DNA of 23,322 bases, taken from positions 1-23,322 of the forward strand of contig CAZYKR010000031.1 of assembly GCA_964648005.1 (NCBI GenBank), written 5' to 3'. Numbering within the stretch: position 1 is the stretch's first letter; each line of letters starts with the position of its first letter. The position numbers and the translations under genes were made by a program. Positions 1-8,953 of the stretch are shown here, piece after piece. The notes beneath the pieces are model-generated. The model saw nothing but the letters and a program-made list of their open reading frames with translations, ran no database searches and was not told where the DNA came from. The DNA comes from JAGQTE01 sp964648005 (GTDB lineage: Bacteria; Actinomycetota; Acidimicrobiia; Acidimicrobiales; Acidimicrobilacustridaceae).

Positions 1-568
1 CGACCAGCTCGGCGTCGGGGACCAGGCCGTACCCGGCGATGAAGCGTGCCGCGCGCAGCATCCGCAATGGGTCGTCGAGGAACGAGTCCTCGGGCGACAG
101 CGGCGTGCGCAGGCGCGACGCTGCGAGGTCGCCGGCGCCGTCGAAGGGGTCGATGAGGCGAGGCTCGGGTAGCTCGAGCGCCATGGCGTTGACCGTGAAG
201 TCGCGCCGCGACAGGTCCGCCTCGATGGCGTCGGCGAACTCGACCTCGGGCTTGCGGGAGTCGGCGGTGTAGCGCTCGGCGCGGTGCGTCGTGATCTCGA
301 AGGTCCGGTCGCCCTTGCGGCAGCCGATCGTCCCGAACCGCTCGCCCTGCGTCCACACCGCATCGGCCCAGCCGTCGAGCACGGCCTTGATCTGCTCCGG
401 CCGGGCGTCGGTGGTGAGGTCGATGTCGACCCCGTCGCTCAGGTCCCGCCCGATCAGCAGGTCGCGGACGAGGCCGCCCACCAGGTAGATGCGGTGGCCG
501 CGCGCCACGAACCGCTCGGCCAGCGGCTGGGCTTCGTCGAGGATGGGGCGGAGACGCTCGGGAACCAC
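1..568 (-). CDS. cca: CCA-adding tRNA nucleotidyltransferase, N-terminal part (cut by window edge)
   Basis: This is the first 189 codons of a class II nucleotidyltransferase of the poly(A) polymerase/CCA-adding family, which builds or repairs the 3' CCA of tRNAs in the cytoplasm. Visible are the GG-R-D-L signature (GGLVRDLLIGR, about residues 31-41), the metal-binding carboxylates D48 and D50 in DIDL, the RRDFTVNAMA motif (121-130), and DDPLRMLRAARF (165-176), which leads into the RNA-binding part lying outside the window. I chose the GTG at 566-568 because the protein then begins just before the family's N-terminal helix and a TACCCT -10 box sits 8 bases upstream. No frameshift is seen. It lies downstream of the deacetylase gene on the same strand after a 49-base gap. 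In M. tuberculosis the gene at this place is pcnA. Whether it adds CCA, A only or CC only cannot be told here. Confidence 0.93.
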   Translation of the reverse strand, partial: MVPERLRPILDEAQPLAERFVARGHRIYLVGGLVRDLLIGRDLSDGVDIDLTTDARPEQIKAVLDGWADAVWTQGERFGTIGCRKGDRTFEITTHRAERYTADSRKPEVEFADAIEADLSRRDFTVNAMALELPEPRLIDPFDGAGDLAASRLRTPLSPEDSFLDDPLRMLRAARFIAGYGLVPDAELV

Positions 569-576
569 GGGCGCCG

Positions 577-582
577 AGGGTA
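577..582 (-). promoter_or_regulatory. -10 box of cca, nearly leaderless
   Basis: Read on the minus strand the sequence is GCTACCCT, a TANNNT -10 box whose last base is 8 bases before the GTG of cca. With the usual -10 to +1 distance the transcript would start about 2 bases before the GTG. There is no recognisable -35 box. This is inferred from sequence only. Confidence 0.45.
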
Positions 583-617
583 GCGAAGCGTCCCCACCGT
601 CCTGCAGCCCGTTGCGC

Positions 618-1637
618 TCAGCCGAGCGACAGGCCGAGGGCTTCGCGGGTGCGGCGCACGGCCTGGATCACCGGATGGCCGGGACCGTGGGCCGACTCCT
701 CCTCGAGCACCACGCGGCGTTGCGCCAGGCGGGCGAGGGTGGCGCCGACGCAGGCCTCCAGCGCCGGGAGGTCATAGCCCCCCTCCAGGAACGCCACGGT
801 GCGGCCGGCCGGGACGAGCGACACCAGCGACGCCATGATGGCGGCGTAGTCGGCCGACGTGAGCGCCAGTCCGGTCAAGGGGTCGCGCACGTGGGCGTCG
901 AACCCCGCCGAGACCAGCAGCCACTCGGCACCGTGGGCCGCCACCAACGGCCCGACGATCTCGTCGATGGCGCTGCGGTACACGTCGCCGGTGGCGCCCG
1001 CCGGCAGCGGGACGTTGATCGTCGTGCCCAGGCCGTCACCGCGGCCGACGTCGTCGAGCGCTCCCGTCCCCGGGTACAGCGGCCACTCGTGGAACGACAC
1101 GAACAGCACCCGCGGGTCGGCGTAGAACGCGTCCTGGGTGCCGTTGCCGTGGTGCGCGTCGATGTCGACGATCGCCACGCGGGCGCCCCGTGCCGCCAGG
1201 GATGCCGCCGTCACCGCCACGTTGTTGACCAGGCAGAACCCCATCGGACGGGTCGGCGTGGCGTGATGGCCGGGCGGGCGGACTGCGACGAACGCCACGT
1301 CCGCCTCACCCGCCTCGAGTCGGTCGACCGCGCCGAGTCCGGCGCCGGCAGCCAGCAACAGCGCATCCCACGACCCGGCGCTCACCGCGGTGTCGGCGTC
1401 GATGTGGCCCCCACCGGCCGCCGTCAAGTCCTCGATGCGCTGCAGGTAGTCGCCGGGATGCACGGCAGCGATGGCGTCGCGAGTCGCCGGCGTCGGCGTG
1501 AAGCGGACCAGCCCGTCGCCGAGCGCGGCGAGCTCGACGCCCTTGTCGACCGCCACCAGCCGCGCCGGACGTTCCGGGTGGCCAGGGCCGGCGTCATGGT
1601 CGGCGAAGCGGGGATCACTCCCCCACAGAATGCGCAC
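618..1637 (-). CDS. Histone deacetylase family protein (AcuC/HDAC-like amidohydrolase)
   Basis: A 339-residue arginase/deacetylase-fold enzyme, expected to remove acetyl groups from lysines of proteins or from small amines using Zn. The catalytic set is complete: the His pair in RPPGHHA (H124, H125), zinc ligands D160 and H162 in VDIDAHHGNG and D247 in SAGFDAH, and the transition-state tyrosine Y288 in LEGGYD. The usual N-terminal substrate loop (HDAGPGHPERPARL) is present. An ATG lies 10 codons further upstream (1665-1667), but I prefer the GTG at 1635-1637: homologues start with a short strand such as RILWGSDP, and a TAGCCT box lies 7 bases before this GTG. It precedes cca and is divergent from a GNAT acetyltransferase gene, recalling the AcuA/AcuC acetylation-deacetylation pairing of Bacillus; the substrate here is unknown. 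Confidence 0.93.
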   Translation of the reverse strand: MRILWGSDPRFADHDAGPGHPERPARLVAVDKGVELAALGDGLVRFTPTPATRDAIAAVHPGDYLQRIEDLTAAGGGHIDADTAVSAGSWDALLLAAGAGLGAVDRLEAGEADVAFVAVRPPGHHATPTRPMGFCLVNNVAVTAASLAARGARVAIVDIDAHHGNGTQDAFYADPRVLFVSFHEWPLYPGTGALDDVGRGDGLGTTINVPLPAGATGDVYRSAIDEIVGPLVAAHGAEWLLVSAGFDAHVRDPLTGLALTSADYAAIMASLVSLVPAGRTVAFLEGGYDLPALEACVGATLARLAQRRVVLEEESAHGPGHPVIQAVRRTREALGLSLG

Positions 1638-1644
1638 CTGGCGC

Positions 1645-1650
1645 AGGCTA
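1645..1650 (-). promoter_or_regulatory. -10 box of the deacetylase gene, nearly leaderless
   Basis: On the minus strand TAGCCT ends 7 bases before the GTG at 1637, placing the likely transcript start within about 1 base of the start codon. It lies inside the stretch that would be coding if the upstream ATG (1667) were used, so it also argues for the GTG start. No clear -35 box. Confidence 0.42.
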
Positions 1651-1705
1651 CGCGTCGATCGACGCATCGGCGGCCAGAATGGTCGGTTGTTGTGAGAACG
1701 GCGCC

Positions 1706-2422
1706 ATGAAGAAGCTCGACGTGCTGCACTACGGCAACGACCGGCTCCGGGTCGGCACCTGGCGCGGCGACGCCAGCATCGCCTACGTCGCGCCCCTGCC
1801 CGGCGACGCGCTCAGCGACACCACGATCGACACGTGCACCCAGCGCCTCGCCGCCGACGGGTTTGGTTCGGCGCTGACGTCGGCGCTCACCGTCGCCGAG
1901 CAGGAGCCGTTCGTGCGCTGCGGATGGACGGTGCGCGAACGGCTGCACCTGCTGCGCCACCACCTCGGTCAGCTCCCCGCCGTCGGCGCGCCGGCCCGCG
2001 GACGGATGCGACGAGCTCGCTGGGGGGACCGGGCCGAGATGCTCGCCGTCGATCGCGCCGCCTTCGACGCCTTCTGGCGCTTCGACGAGGCCGGGCTCGC
2101 CGACGCCCGCGGCGCCACCCCCACCGTGCGCGTGCGCGTCGTCGACGACGGCGGCGTGCTCGCCTACGCCATCACCGGCCGCGCCGGGCCGACCGGCTAC
2201 CTCCAACGTCTCGCCGTCCACCCCGATGCCGCCGGTCAGGGCCTCGGCACGGCGCTGGTGCTCGACGCGCTGCACTGGTCGGCGCGCCGAGGTGCCGACG
2301 GGGTGCTCGTCAACACCCAGGAGTCCAACCGCCGGGCGATGGAGCTGTACCTCCGCCTCGGGTTCGTGCCACAGCCGAACGGGTTGGCCGTGCTCGGCAT
2401 CGACCTGGCGGCGCCGAGGTGA
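1706..2422 (+). CDS. GNAT-family N-acetyltransferase
   Basis: A 238-residue acetyltransferase. The C-terminal half (about residues 100-235) is a GNAT domain: beta-4 and motif A read YLQRLAVHPDAAGQGLGTAL (165-184), with the acetyl-CoA pyrophosphate loop QGLGTA, followed by NTQESNRRAMELYLRLGF (203-220) with the typical asparagine and tyrosine of motif B. The N-terminal 90 residues resemble a degenerate GNAT half, as in two-domain proteins such as mycothiol synthase, but nothing identifies the substrate. Start: the ATG at 1706 gives MKKLDVLHYG; an in-frame ATG at 1679 would add nine unlikely residues. The stop overlaps the GTG of the next gene by four bases (GTGA), so the two are probably translated together. 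It is divergent from the deacetylase gene. In M. tuberculosis the NUDIX gene mutT4 occupies this slot. Confidence 0.88.
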   Translation: MKKLDVLHYGNDRLRVGTWRGDASIAYVAPLPGDALSDTTIDTCTQRLAADGFGSALTSALTVAEQEPFVRCGWTVRERLHLLRHHLGQLPAVGAPARGRMRRARWGDRAEMLAVDRAAFDAFWRFDEAGLADARGATPTVRVRVVDDGGVLAYAITGRAGPTGYLQRLAVHPDAAGQGLGTALVLDALHWSARRGADGVLVNTQESNRRAMELYLRLGFVPQPNGLAVLGIDLAAPR

Positions 2423-4524
2423 GCTCCACCGGCCCACGCCGTCACCCTTTTGGTACGTCCACCGTCGCCGCCTTCGTGGTGCTCGTCGCCGCGACGTTCG
2501 GGTTCGCGCTCACGCCGGGCGGCGGCGGCTCCGGTGTCGCGGCAGCGAACACCGTGCCGGGGCAGAGCCCGGCGCCGCTCCTGCGTCTCCTCGAGCAGAC
2601 GCCGTACCTGGGGCCGGACGGCGTGTTCTCGATGCGCCTCGCCGTCGAGTCGCCGCCGGCCGGGGCGCAGATCGTGTTCCGCCAGCACGCCGACGTGGCC
2701 TCGAGCGGCCGGGACCGCTTCACCGAGACGCTCGCCGGGGACGACCTCGGGCGACTCGACCGGACCATCCGGGTAGCGCTCGACCAGCTGCCCGCCGATG
2801 CGTCCGGCGCCCGCGCCGCCTCGTTCCCCATCGCTGAGGATCGCGTGCCGCCCTTCGGTGGGCTCCAGCTGTCGGGGCCGGGCGTGTACCCGCTGTCGGT
2901 GACGTTGGAGACCGCCGACGGTGCAGACGTCGACCGCTTCACCACCTACATCGTCATCTTTCCCGCCGATGACGACCCGGAGGCGGCCTGGCTCACCGCC
3001 GGCGTCGTGGTGCCGGCGCGCGCCGCACCCGCGCTGCAACCCGGAGGCGAGGTGCAGATCCCCCAAGCGGAGCGGGACCGGGTCGGGGGCATCCTGCGGG
3101 CCGTCGCAGCCCACCCGGAGAGCCCGGTGACGCTCGTCGCCACCCCCGAGTTCCTCGCGGCGCTCGCCGACACCGACGGCGCCGACCAAGACGCCGTGCG
3201 GAACGTGGGTGATGCGACGGACCTCGTGGTCGGCACCTACGTCGACCTGCAGCTCGGCGCCTGGCTGGACGAGGGCCTGCGCGACGAGCTGACCCGCCAG
3301 TTCATGGCCGGGGCGTCGACCCTCGGCGACGTGTCGGGACGGGACCCGGACGTCGGCTCGTGGTTGGTGGACCCCTCGACGACACCGAGCGCGCTCGACT
3401 GGCTCGCCGCCGCCGGCGTGAGCCGCCTCGCCGTTCCCGCCGACCGGCTGGCCGAGCTGGGCGGCGGCGGGCGCTTCGGCACCATGGCGCCGTTCGAGAT
3501 CGAGGCGCCCGGAGGTGCCCGCCTGCGCGCGCTGGCGGGCGAGCCCGGGCTGGCAGCGCACGTCGGCGGCGATGACCCCGTGCTCGATGCCCACCACACT
3601 GTGGCCGACCTGGCGATGCTCTACTTCCAGGAACCGGGCATCCCCCGCGCCGTCGGCCTGCTCCTCCCCGACGTCGGCGTCGACGCCGCGTACCTCGACG
3701 CCCTGCTGGAGGCCCTCGGTCCCGACGCCGTCCCCGCCTCGGGCACACCGCCACGCCGGGCCGTCCGTGGGGCGTCGCTGCCGGGCGCCATCGACGCGGC
3801 GCCGGCCGCCACGGGCGATCGCGACCAGGTCGGCGCCACCGACAGCCCGTTGGTGCGGACGCTCACTCCCGGCGACCCCGGCAACCTCGGCACCTACCCG
3901 ACCCAGCTGAGCTTCGCCGAGGCCAGCCTGGCCGGCTACCGGTCGATGCTGCCGCCGTCGGAGCTCGGTCGCATGGTGCCGCTCGAGCAGCTCGTGCTCG
4001 TGTCGGGGGCGCGCTCGCTCGATACCCGGGGCCGCCAGGACTACCTCGATGCCACGGTGGCCCAGGTCGACGCCGCCGCCGCCTCGCTGACCCTGCCACC
4101 GCAGCCGCGCATCACGGTGACCGAGGAGACCGTCGAGCTGACGCTGATCGTCGACAACGCCGCCGACTACCCCTTGCAGGCCGAGCTGACGCTCACCTCC
4201 GACAAGCTCGACTTCCCCGACGGCGCCACCCAGGTCGTGACCCTCCAGCCCGGCTCCAACCGGATCCCCGTCGACGTCAGCTCGCGCAGCTCGGGGGCGT
4301 TCCCGATCACCGTGACGCTCGAGGCTCCCGACGGCTCCATCGCCATCGCCTCGACGCGCTTCACCGTGCGGTCGACCGCCGTGTCGGGCATCGGGCTCGT
4401 CCTGTCCATCGGCGCAGGCGTGTTCCTGCTGCTGTGGTGGGTTCGTCACTTCCGGTCGACGCGGGCCAAACCGGGGCTGGTGCGGGCCGACGAGCGGGCA
4501 CGCGTCGCCGGCGACCCGGCCTGA
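2419..4524 (+). CDS. DUF6049-like secreted/membrane-anchored envelope protein
   Basis: A 701-residue protein with an N-terminal hydrophobic segment (about 15-32, after a basic start), a long Ala/Asp-rich extracytoplasmic body and one C-terminal membrane helix (about 657-676) followed by a basic cytoplasmic tail. This topology, the size and the place before the kinase-sigma cluster match the DUF6049 protein of M. tuberculosis (Rv3909), whose biochemical role is not established. The middle part contains repeated alpha/beta-like units; the last 130 residues before the helix (about 550-650) look like a beta-sandwich domain (VTEETVELTLIVDNAADYPL). No catalytic motif was recognised. The GTG start overlaps the stop of the GNAT gene. 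A link to peptidoglycan or envelope assembly is suggested by position only. The family call rests on architecture and synteny, not on a search. Confidence 0.75.
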   Translation: MSSTGPRRHPFGTSTVAAFVVLVAATFGFALTPGGGGSGVAAANTVPGQSPAPLLRLLEQTPYLGPDGVFSMRLAVESPPAGAQIVFRQHADVASSGRDRFTETLAGDDLGRLDRTIRVALDQLPADASGARAASFPIAEDRVPPFGGLQLSGPGVYPLSVTLETADGADVDRFTTYIVIFPADDDPEAAWLTAGVVVPARAAPALQPGGEVQIPQAERDRVGGILRAVAAHPESPVTLVATPEFLAALADTDGADQDAVRNVGDATDLVVGTYVDLQLGAWLDEGLRDELTRQFMAGASTLGDVSGRDPDVGSWLVDPSTTPSALDWLAAAGVSRLAVPADRLAELGGGGRFGTMAPFEIEAPGGARLRALAGEPGLAAHVGGDDPVLDAHHTVADLAMLYFQEPGIPRAVGLLLPDVGVDAAYLDALLEALGPDAVPASGTPPRRAVRGASLPGAIDAAPAATGDRDQVGATDSPLVRTLTPGDPGNLGTYPTQLSFAEASLAGYRSMLPPSELGRMVPLEQLVLVSGARSLDTRGRQDYLDATVAQVDAAAASLTLPPQPRITVTEETVELTLIVDNAADYPLQAELTLTSDKLDFPDGATQVVTLQPGSNRIPVDVSSRSSGAFPITVTLEAPDGSIAIASTRFTVRSTAVSGIGLVLSIGAGVFLLLWWVRHFRSTRAKPGLVRADERARVAGDPA

Positions 4525-4547
4525 CCGATCGTCCGAAGGGGCTCCGC

Positions 4548-4553
4548 TACGCT
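4548..4553 (+). promoter_or_regulatory. -10 box before degV
   Basis: GCTACGCT contains a TANNNT box ending 49 bases before the degV GTG. The predicted start near 4560 gives a leader of about 43 bases that carries the AGGGGG ribosome binding site at 4589-4594. No good -35 box is seen. Confidence 0.35.
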
Positions 4554-4602
4554 CGCCCGCCAGAGCCGGCGCTTGCCGGCCATGCCTCAGGGGGATCGAA
4601 CC

Positions 4603-5445
4603 GTGGCCGGAGTCCGCATCGTCACCGACAGCGCCTGCGATCTGCGAGACGCCGTGACCAGTGAGCTCGGCATCGGCGTCGTGCCGCTGTCGATCCGCTT
4701 CGGCAGCGAGGAGTACACCGATCGCGTGGACCTCACGGTCGAGCAGTTCTACGAGAAGATGGCCGCCACCGACGCGCTTCCCGAGACGGCCGCACCGGCG
4801 CCCGGCGCCTTCGCCGAGGCCTTCACCGCCGCGGCGGACGACGGCGCCGACGCCATCATCTGCATCAACATCTCGTCGGAGCTGTCGGCGACCATGCAGA
4901 GCGCCACCTCCGCGGCCAACGACCTCGGTGACCGGTTGCCGATCACGGTGTTCGACTCGCAATCGATCACGATGGGCCTCGGCACGCAGGTGCTCGAAGC
5001 AGCCAAGGCAGCCGCCGACGGTGCAACCACCGACGCCATCATCGAGATGCTCACCGACCTGCGGGAGCGCACCCGGGTGTTCGGGGCGCTCGACTCGCTC
5101 GACAACCTCAAGAAGGGCGGTCGCATCGGTGGCGCCCAGGCCATGATCGGGACGATGCTCTCGATCAAGCCGACGGTCGACATCTCGACGGGCAAGGTGG
5201 AGGAAGCGGCCAAGCACCGCACCCGCCGCAAGTCCCTCACGGCGCTGCGCGACCGGGTGGCCGCCGACGGCGCCGTCGAGCACCTCGCCGTCCTGCACGC
5301 CAACGCCGGCGACATCGACGAGTTCCTCGACCTGATGAGCGAGCGCTACCCCCGCGACTCGATCCACGTGGACCTCATCGGCCCGGTCATCGGGACCCAT
5401 GCCGGCGCCGGCACCATGGGAGCGTGCTGGGTCGTCCCAGCCTGA
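4603..5445 (+). CDS. degV: DegV family fatty-acid-binding protein
   Basis: A 280-residue DegV protein. The family binds a long-chain fatty acid and, where studied (FakB), presents it to a kinase (FakA) for phosphorylation in phospholipid synthesis; many members are uncharacterised. Seen here: the N-terminal TDSACDL motif (8-14), VVPLSIRFG (26-34), the ligand-pocket segment ISSELSATMQSA (90-101) and LDSLDNLKKGGRIG in the C-terminal domain. I chose the GTG at 4603 because AGGGGG (4589-4594) is 8 bases upstream; TTG 4573 and ATG 4582 would add a tail not typical of the family. No DAK-domain kinase partner lies in the window. It sits between the DUF6049-like gene and the Ser/Thr kinase, a place taken by murJ-type sequence in mycobacteria. 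Confidence 0.92.
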   Translation: MAGVRIVTDSACDLRDAVTSELGIGVVPLSIRFGSEEYTDRVDLTVEQFYEKMAATDALPETAAPAPGAFAEAFTAAADDGADAIICINISSELSATMQSATSAANDLGDRLPITVFDSQSITMGLGTQVLEAAKAAADGATTDAIIEMLTDLRERTRVFGALDSLDNLKKGGRIGGAQAMIGTMLSIKPTVDISTGKVEEAAKHRTRRKSLTALRDRVAADGAVEHLAVLHANAGDIDEFLDLMSERYPRDSIHVDLIGPVIGTHAGAGTMGACWVVPA

Positions 5446-5477
5446 GGCGCTACCCCCGGGTACGGGCGCTCGCCCAC

Positions 5478-5483
5478 TAGCGT
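5478..5483 (+). promoter_or_regulatory. -10 box of the Ser/Thr kinase gene, nearly leaderless
   Basis: ACTAGCGT contains TAGCGT, ending 9 bases before the GTG at 5493. The expected transcript start is within about 3 bases of the GTG, and there is no Shine-Dalgarno sequence. It probably drives the kinase, sigma and anti-sigma genes together. Confidence 0.42.
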
Positions 5484-5492
5484 TGGTGCACC

Positions 5493-7091
<1,599 letters not shown>

Positions 7092-7099
7092 CACCGGCG

Positions 7100-7705
7100 G
7101 TGCACACCGAGGACGACCTGACCCTGGTGCGCCTGGCACAGGGCGGGGACCGGCGCGCCCTCGACGCCCTGCTACGCCGCCACCACGACACGCTCTACGC
7201 CCTGTGCCGGCGCATGACCCGCAACGACGCCGATGCCCAGGACGCGACGCAGGACGCCATGATCGCCATCGTGCGGGGACTCGACCGGTTCGACGGACGT
7301 GCCGCCTTCACCACTTGGGCGTACCGCATCACGGCCAACGCCTGCATCGACGAGCTCCGCCGCCGGCGGCGTCGCCCCGATCCCGGTCTGCCCGAGCACG
7401 AGGTCGAGCCGCGCGGTGCCGCCCCCGGCGTCGACGAGACGGTGGCCGACCGCCACGACCTCGACGCCGCCCTCGCCAGCGTGCCCGAGGACTTCCGGGC
7501 CGCGCTCGTCCTGCGCGACGTGATCGGACTCGACTACGCCGAGATCGGCGAGGTGCTCGACATCCCGCCCGGCACGGTCCGGTCCCGCATCGCCAGGGGT
7601 CGTGCCGCGATGGCCAAGCAGCTCCACGCGACAGAACCTGCGAGCGACGGGAACCAGGGCGTGCCCGGGGACGTACCAACACGGTCCGATGGACATCCGG
7701 CATGA
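7100..7705 (+). CDS. sigM: ECF-type RNA polymerase sigma factor (SigM-like)
   Basis: A 201-residue sigma-70 family ECF factor. Region 2 spans about 5-90, with LVRLAQGGDRRALDALLRRH, then DAQDATQDAMIAIVRGLDRF and FTTWAYRITANACIDELRRR (-10 recognition). A short linker precedes region 4 (about 120-180): LASVPEDFRAALVLRDVIGL, then YAEIGEVLDIPPGTVRSRIA, the helix-turn-helix for -35 contact. The frame is open far upstream inside the kinase gene, but the GTG at 7100 gives the standard ECF N-terminus and lies 8 bases after the kinase stop. Its stop overlaps the anti-sigma ATG in ATGA. Synteny with trxB-trxA-cwlM points to SigM, which responds to oxidative/envelope stress in several actinobacteria; that function is inferred from neighbours. 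Confidence 0.93.
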   Translation: MHTEDDLTLVRLAQGGDRRALDALLRRHHDTLYALCRRMTRNDADAQDATQDAMIAIVRGLDRFDGRAAFTTWAYRITANACIDELRRRRRRPDPGLPEHEVEPRGAAPGVDETVADRHDLDAALASVPEDFRAALVLRDVIGLDYAEIGEVLDIPPGTVRSRIARGRAAMAKQLHATEPASDGNQGVPGDVPTRSDGHPA

Positions 7706-8700
7706 CTGACCCCACCGACCGCACCCTCGCCGACGACGACCTCGTCTCCGCCTACCTCGACGCCGAGGTGGACGAGACCGAGCGCGCCCGCGTCGAGCAG
7801 GACCCGGCGCTGCGAGCCCGGGCAGCCGAGCTCGCCGCCGGGCGCGACGCCCTCGCCACCCGCCCGGAGCCGCCGCCCGGAGCCGCCGACCTTTCGGTGC
7901 TGGGCGCCTTGGCGGTCTTCGACGACCTGGCCGGCGAGCAGGCCGCAGGCGAGCCGTCCAGCGTTGCCGGCGACCTCGCCGGCGATGCCCCCACGGCGGC
8001 GGTCGTCGATCTGGCGCAGCGCCGGCACCGGCGACGGGGCCTCATCATCGGCGCTGCGGCCGCCGCGGCGGCGATCGTCGTCGCCATCCCCGTCATCAGC
8101 CGGCTCGGTGGCGGGAGCTCCACCGAGCAGTTCGCCGCCGTCGGCACCGCCATCAACGACGACGCCTCGGTCTCGGAGTCCGTCGGCGGCGGCGCCGACG
8201 CCAGCGCCGACGCGCAGCGCAGCGCCGGCCAGCCCCCCACCACGACGGCGCCGGGCGCCGACGCGGGGGCCATCAACGACGGCGCCCAAACCGACGCCGA
8301 GGCCGCGGAAGCTCCGACGCCGACGACGACTGCCCCACGGACCGCCACCGGCTCCGGTACGGCCACGGCGGCCTACACCGGCGATCTCGGCGACCTCGAC
8401 TCCCCCGAGGACGTCTCGTCCGCGGTCACCACGCCGGCATCGACGACCACGTCGGCAGCGGGCAGCCCGAGCTTGCTGACGGTCGAACCGCCGGACGCCG
8501 CTGTCGACGTCGACAGCTGCGCGGGCACGGTCTCGGCGAGCGACTCGTCGCTCGGCACCCTCGTCCGCTCGGCCGCCGCCACGTACCAGGGCACCGACGT
8601 CTGGGTGCTGCTCTACGGCGGCACGGCCGACGCACCGGCGCAGGTCGTGGTGGCCTCGCGCGCCACCTGCACCGTGTTGCTGCAACGCCCGATCAGCTGA
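7702..8700 (+). CDS. Membrane-bound anti-sigma factor, partner of the adjacent ECF sigma
   Basis: A 332-residue protein starting at the ATG that overlaps the sigma stop (ATGA), the usual coupling of an anti-sigma factor to its sigma. The N-terminal 50 residues (DDDLVSAYLDAEVDETERAR) have the helical look of an anti-sigma domain but carry no H-x3-C-x2-C zinc motif. A basic run (107-112) precedes one membrane helix (113-134, seven alanines in a row), then a long Ala/Thr/Ser/Pro-rich outside stalk (135-265) and a small C-terminal domain ending in VWVLLYGG, then VVVASRATCTVLLQRPIS. The protein has only two cysteines, C273 and C323, both outside, which could form a disulfide. It corresponds in position to the SigM anti-sigma factor of M. 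tuberculosis (Rv3912). Release mechanism unknown. Confidence 0.85.
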   Translation: MTDPTDRTLADDDLVSAYLDAEVDETERARVEQDPALRARAAELAAGRDALATRPEPPPGAADLSVLGALAVFDDLAGEQAAGEPSSVAGDLAGDAPTAAVVDLAQRRHRRRGLIIGAAAAAAAIVVAIPVISRLGGGSSTEQFAAVGTAINDDASVSESVGGGADASADAQRSAGQPPTTTAPGADAGAINDGAQTDAEAAEAPTPTTTAPRTATGSGTATAAYTGDLGDLDSPEDVSSAVTTPASTTTSAAGSPSLLTVEPPDAAVDVDSCAGTVSASDSSLGTLVRSAAATYQGTDVWVLLYGGTADAPAQVVVASRATCTVLLQRPIS

Positions 8701-8712
8701 CCTCCCACGAGC

Positions 8713-8739
8713 GCGATCGTTGGCTGAGCTGGCGATCGC
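8713..8739 (+). terminator. Hairpin after the anti-sigma gene, possible terminator
   Basis: GCGATCG (8713-8719) pairs with CGATCGC (8733-8739) around a 13-base loop, 12 bases after the anti-sigma stop. There is no T-run, so if it ends transcription it would be by a non-canonical or Rho-assisted route. The rest of the 253-base gap (8701-8953) holds nothing else I can support apart from the -10 box at 8940. Confidence 0.25.
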
Positions 8740-8939
8740 AGCGACTCGGCGGACACGGATAGTCCGCGTCGTCGTGTCGCGGCGCGAACGCCGCCGCCGC
8801 CGTGGCCGAGCGCGCCCTGCAGCGATCCCAACACGCCATCGATCTCGACCACGACCGTCAGGTCCTGTAGCAGACCCACGCCTCGCTGTTCTCCGGTGCA
8901 GCGACCGCCTCACCTGGAAGCGGCCGCACCCCGGCCAGC

Positions 8940-8945
8940 TAGGCT
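8940..8945 (+). promoter_or_regulatory. -10 box of the two-helix membrane protein gene, nearly leaderless
   Basis: GCTAGGCT contains TAGGCT ending 8 bases before the ATG at 8954; the transcript would start about 2 bases before the ATG. No ribosome binding site is present in between. Confidence 0.42.
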
Positions 8946-8953
8946 CCGCCACC

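Noticed and set aside
489..1709. Plus-strand frame opposite the deacetylase gene
   Set aside because: The minus strand shows complete deacetylase motifs; this frame has none.
2236..5400. Minus-strand open frame of over 1000 codons opposite the DUF6049-like and degV genes
   Set aside because: It covers recognised genes on the plus strand, its protein is rich in Arg/Gly/Val/Asp with no domain, and very long antisense frames are common in DNA this GC-rich.
8613..8879. Possible small minus-strand gene in the gap after the anti-sigma gene
   Set aside because: It overlaps the anti-sigma 3' end, has no ribosome binding site and shows no recognisable motif.
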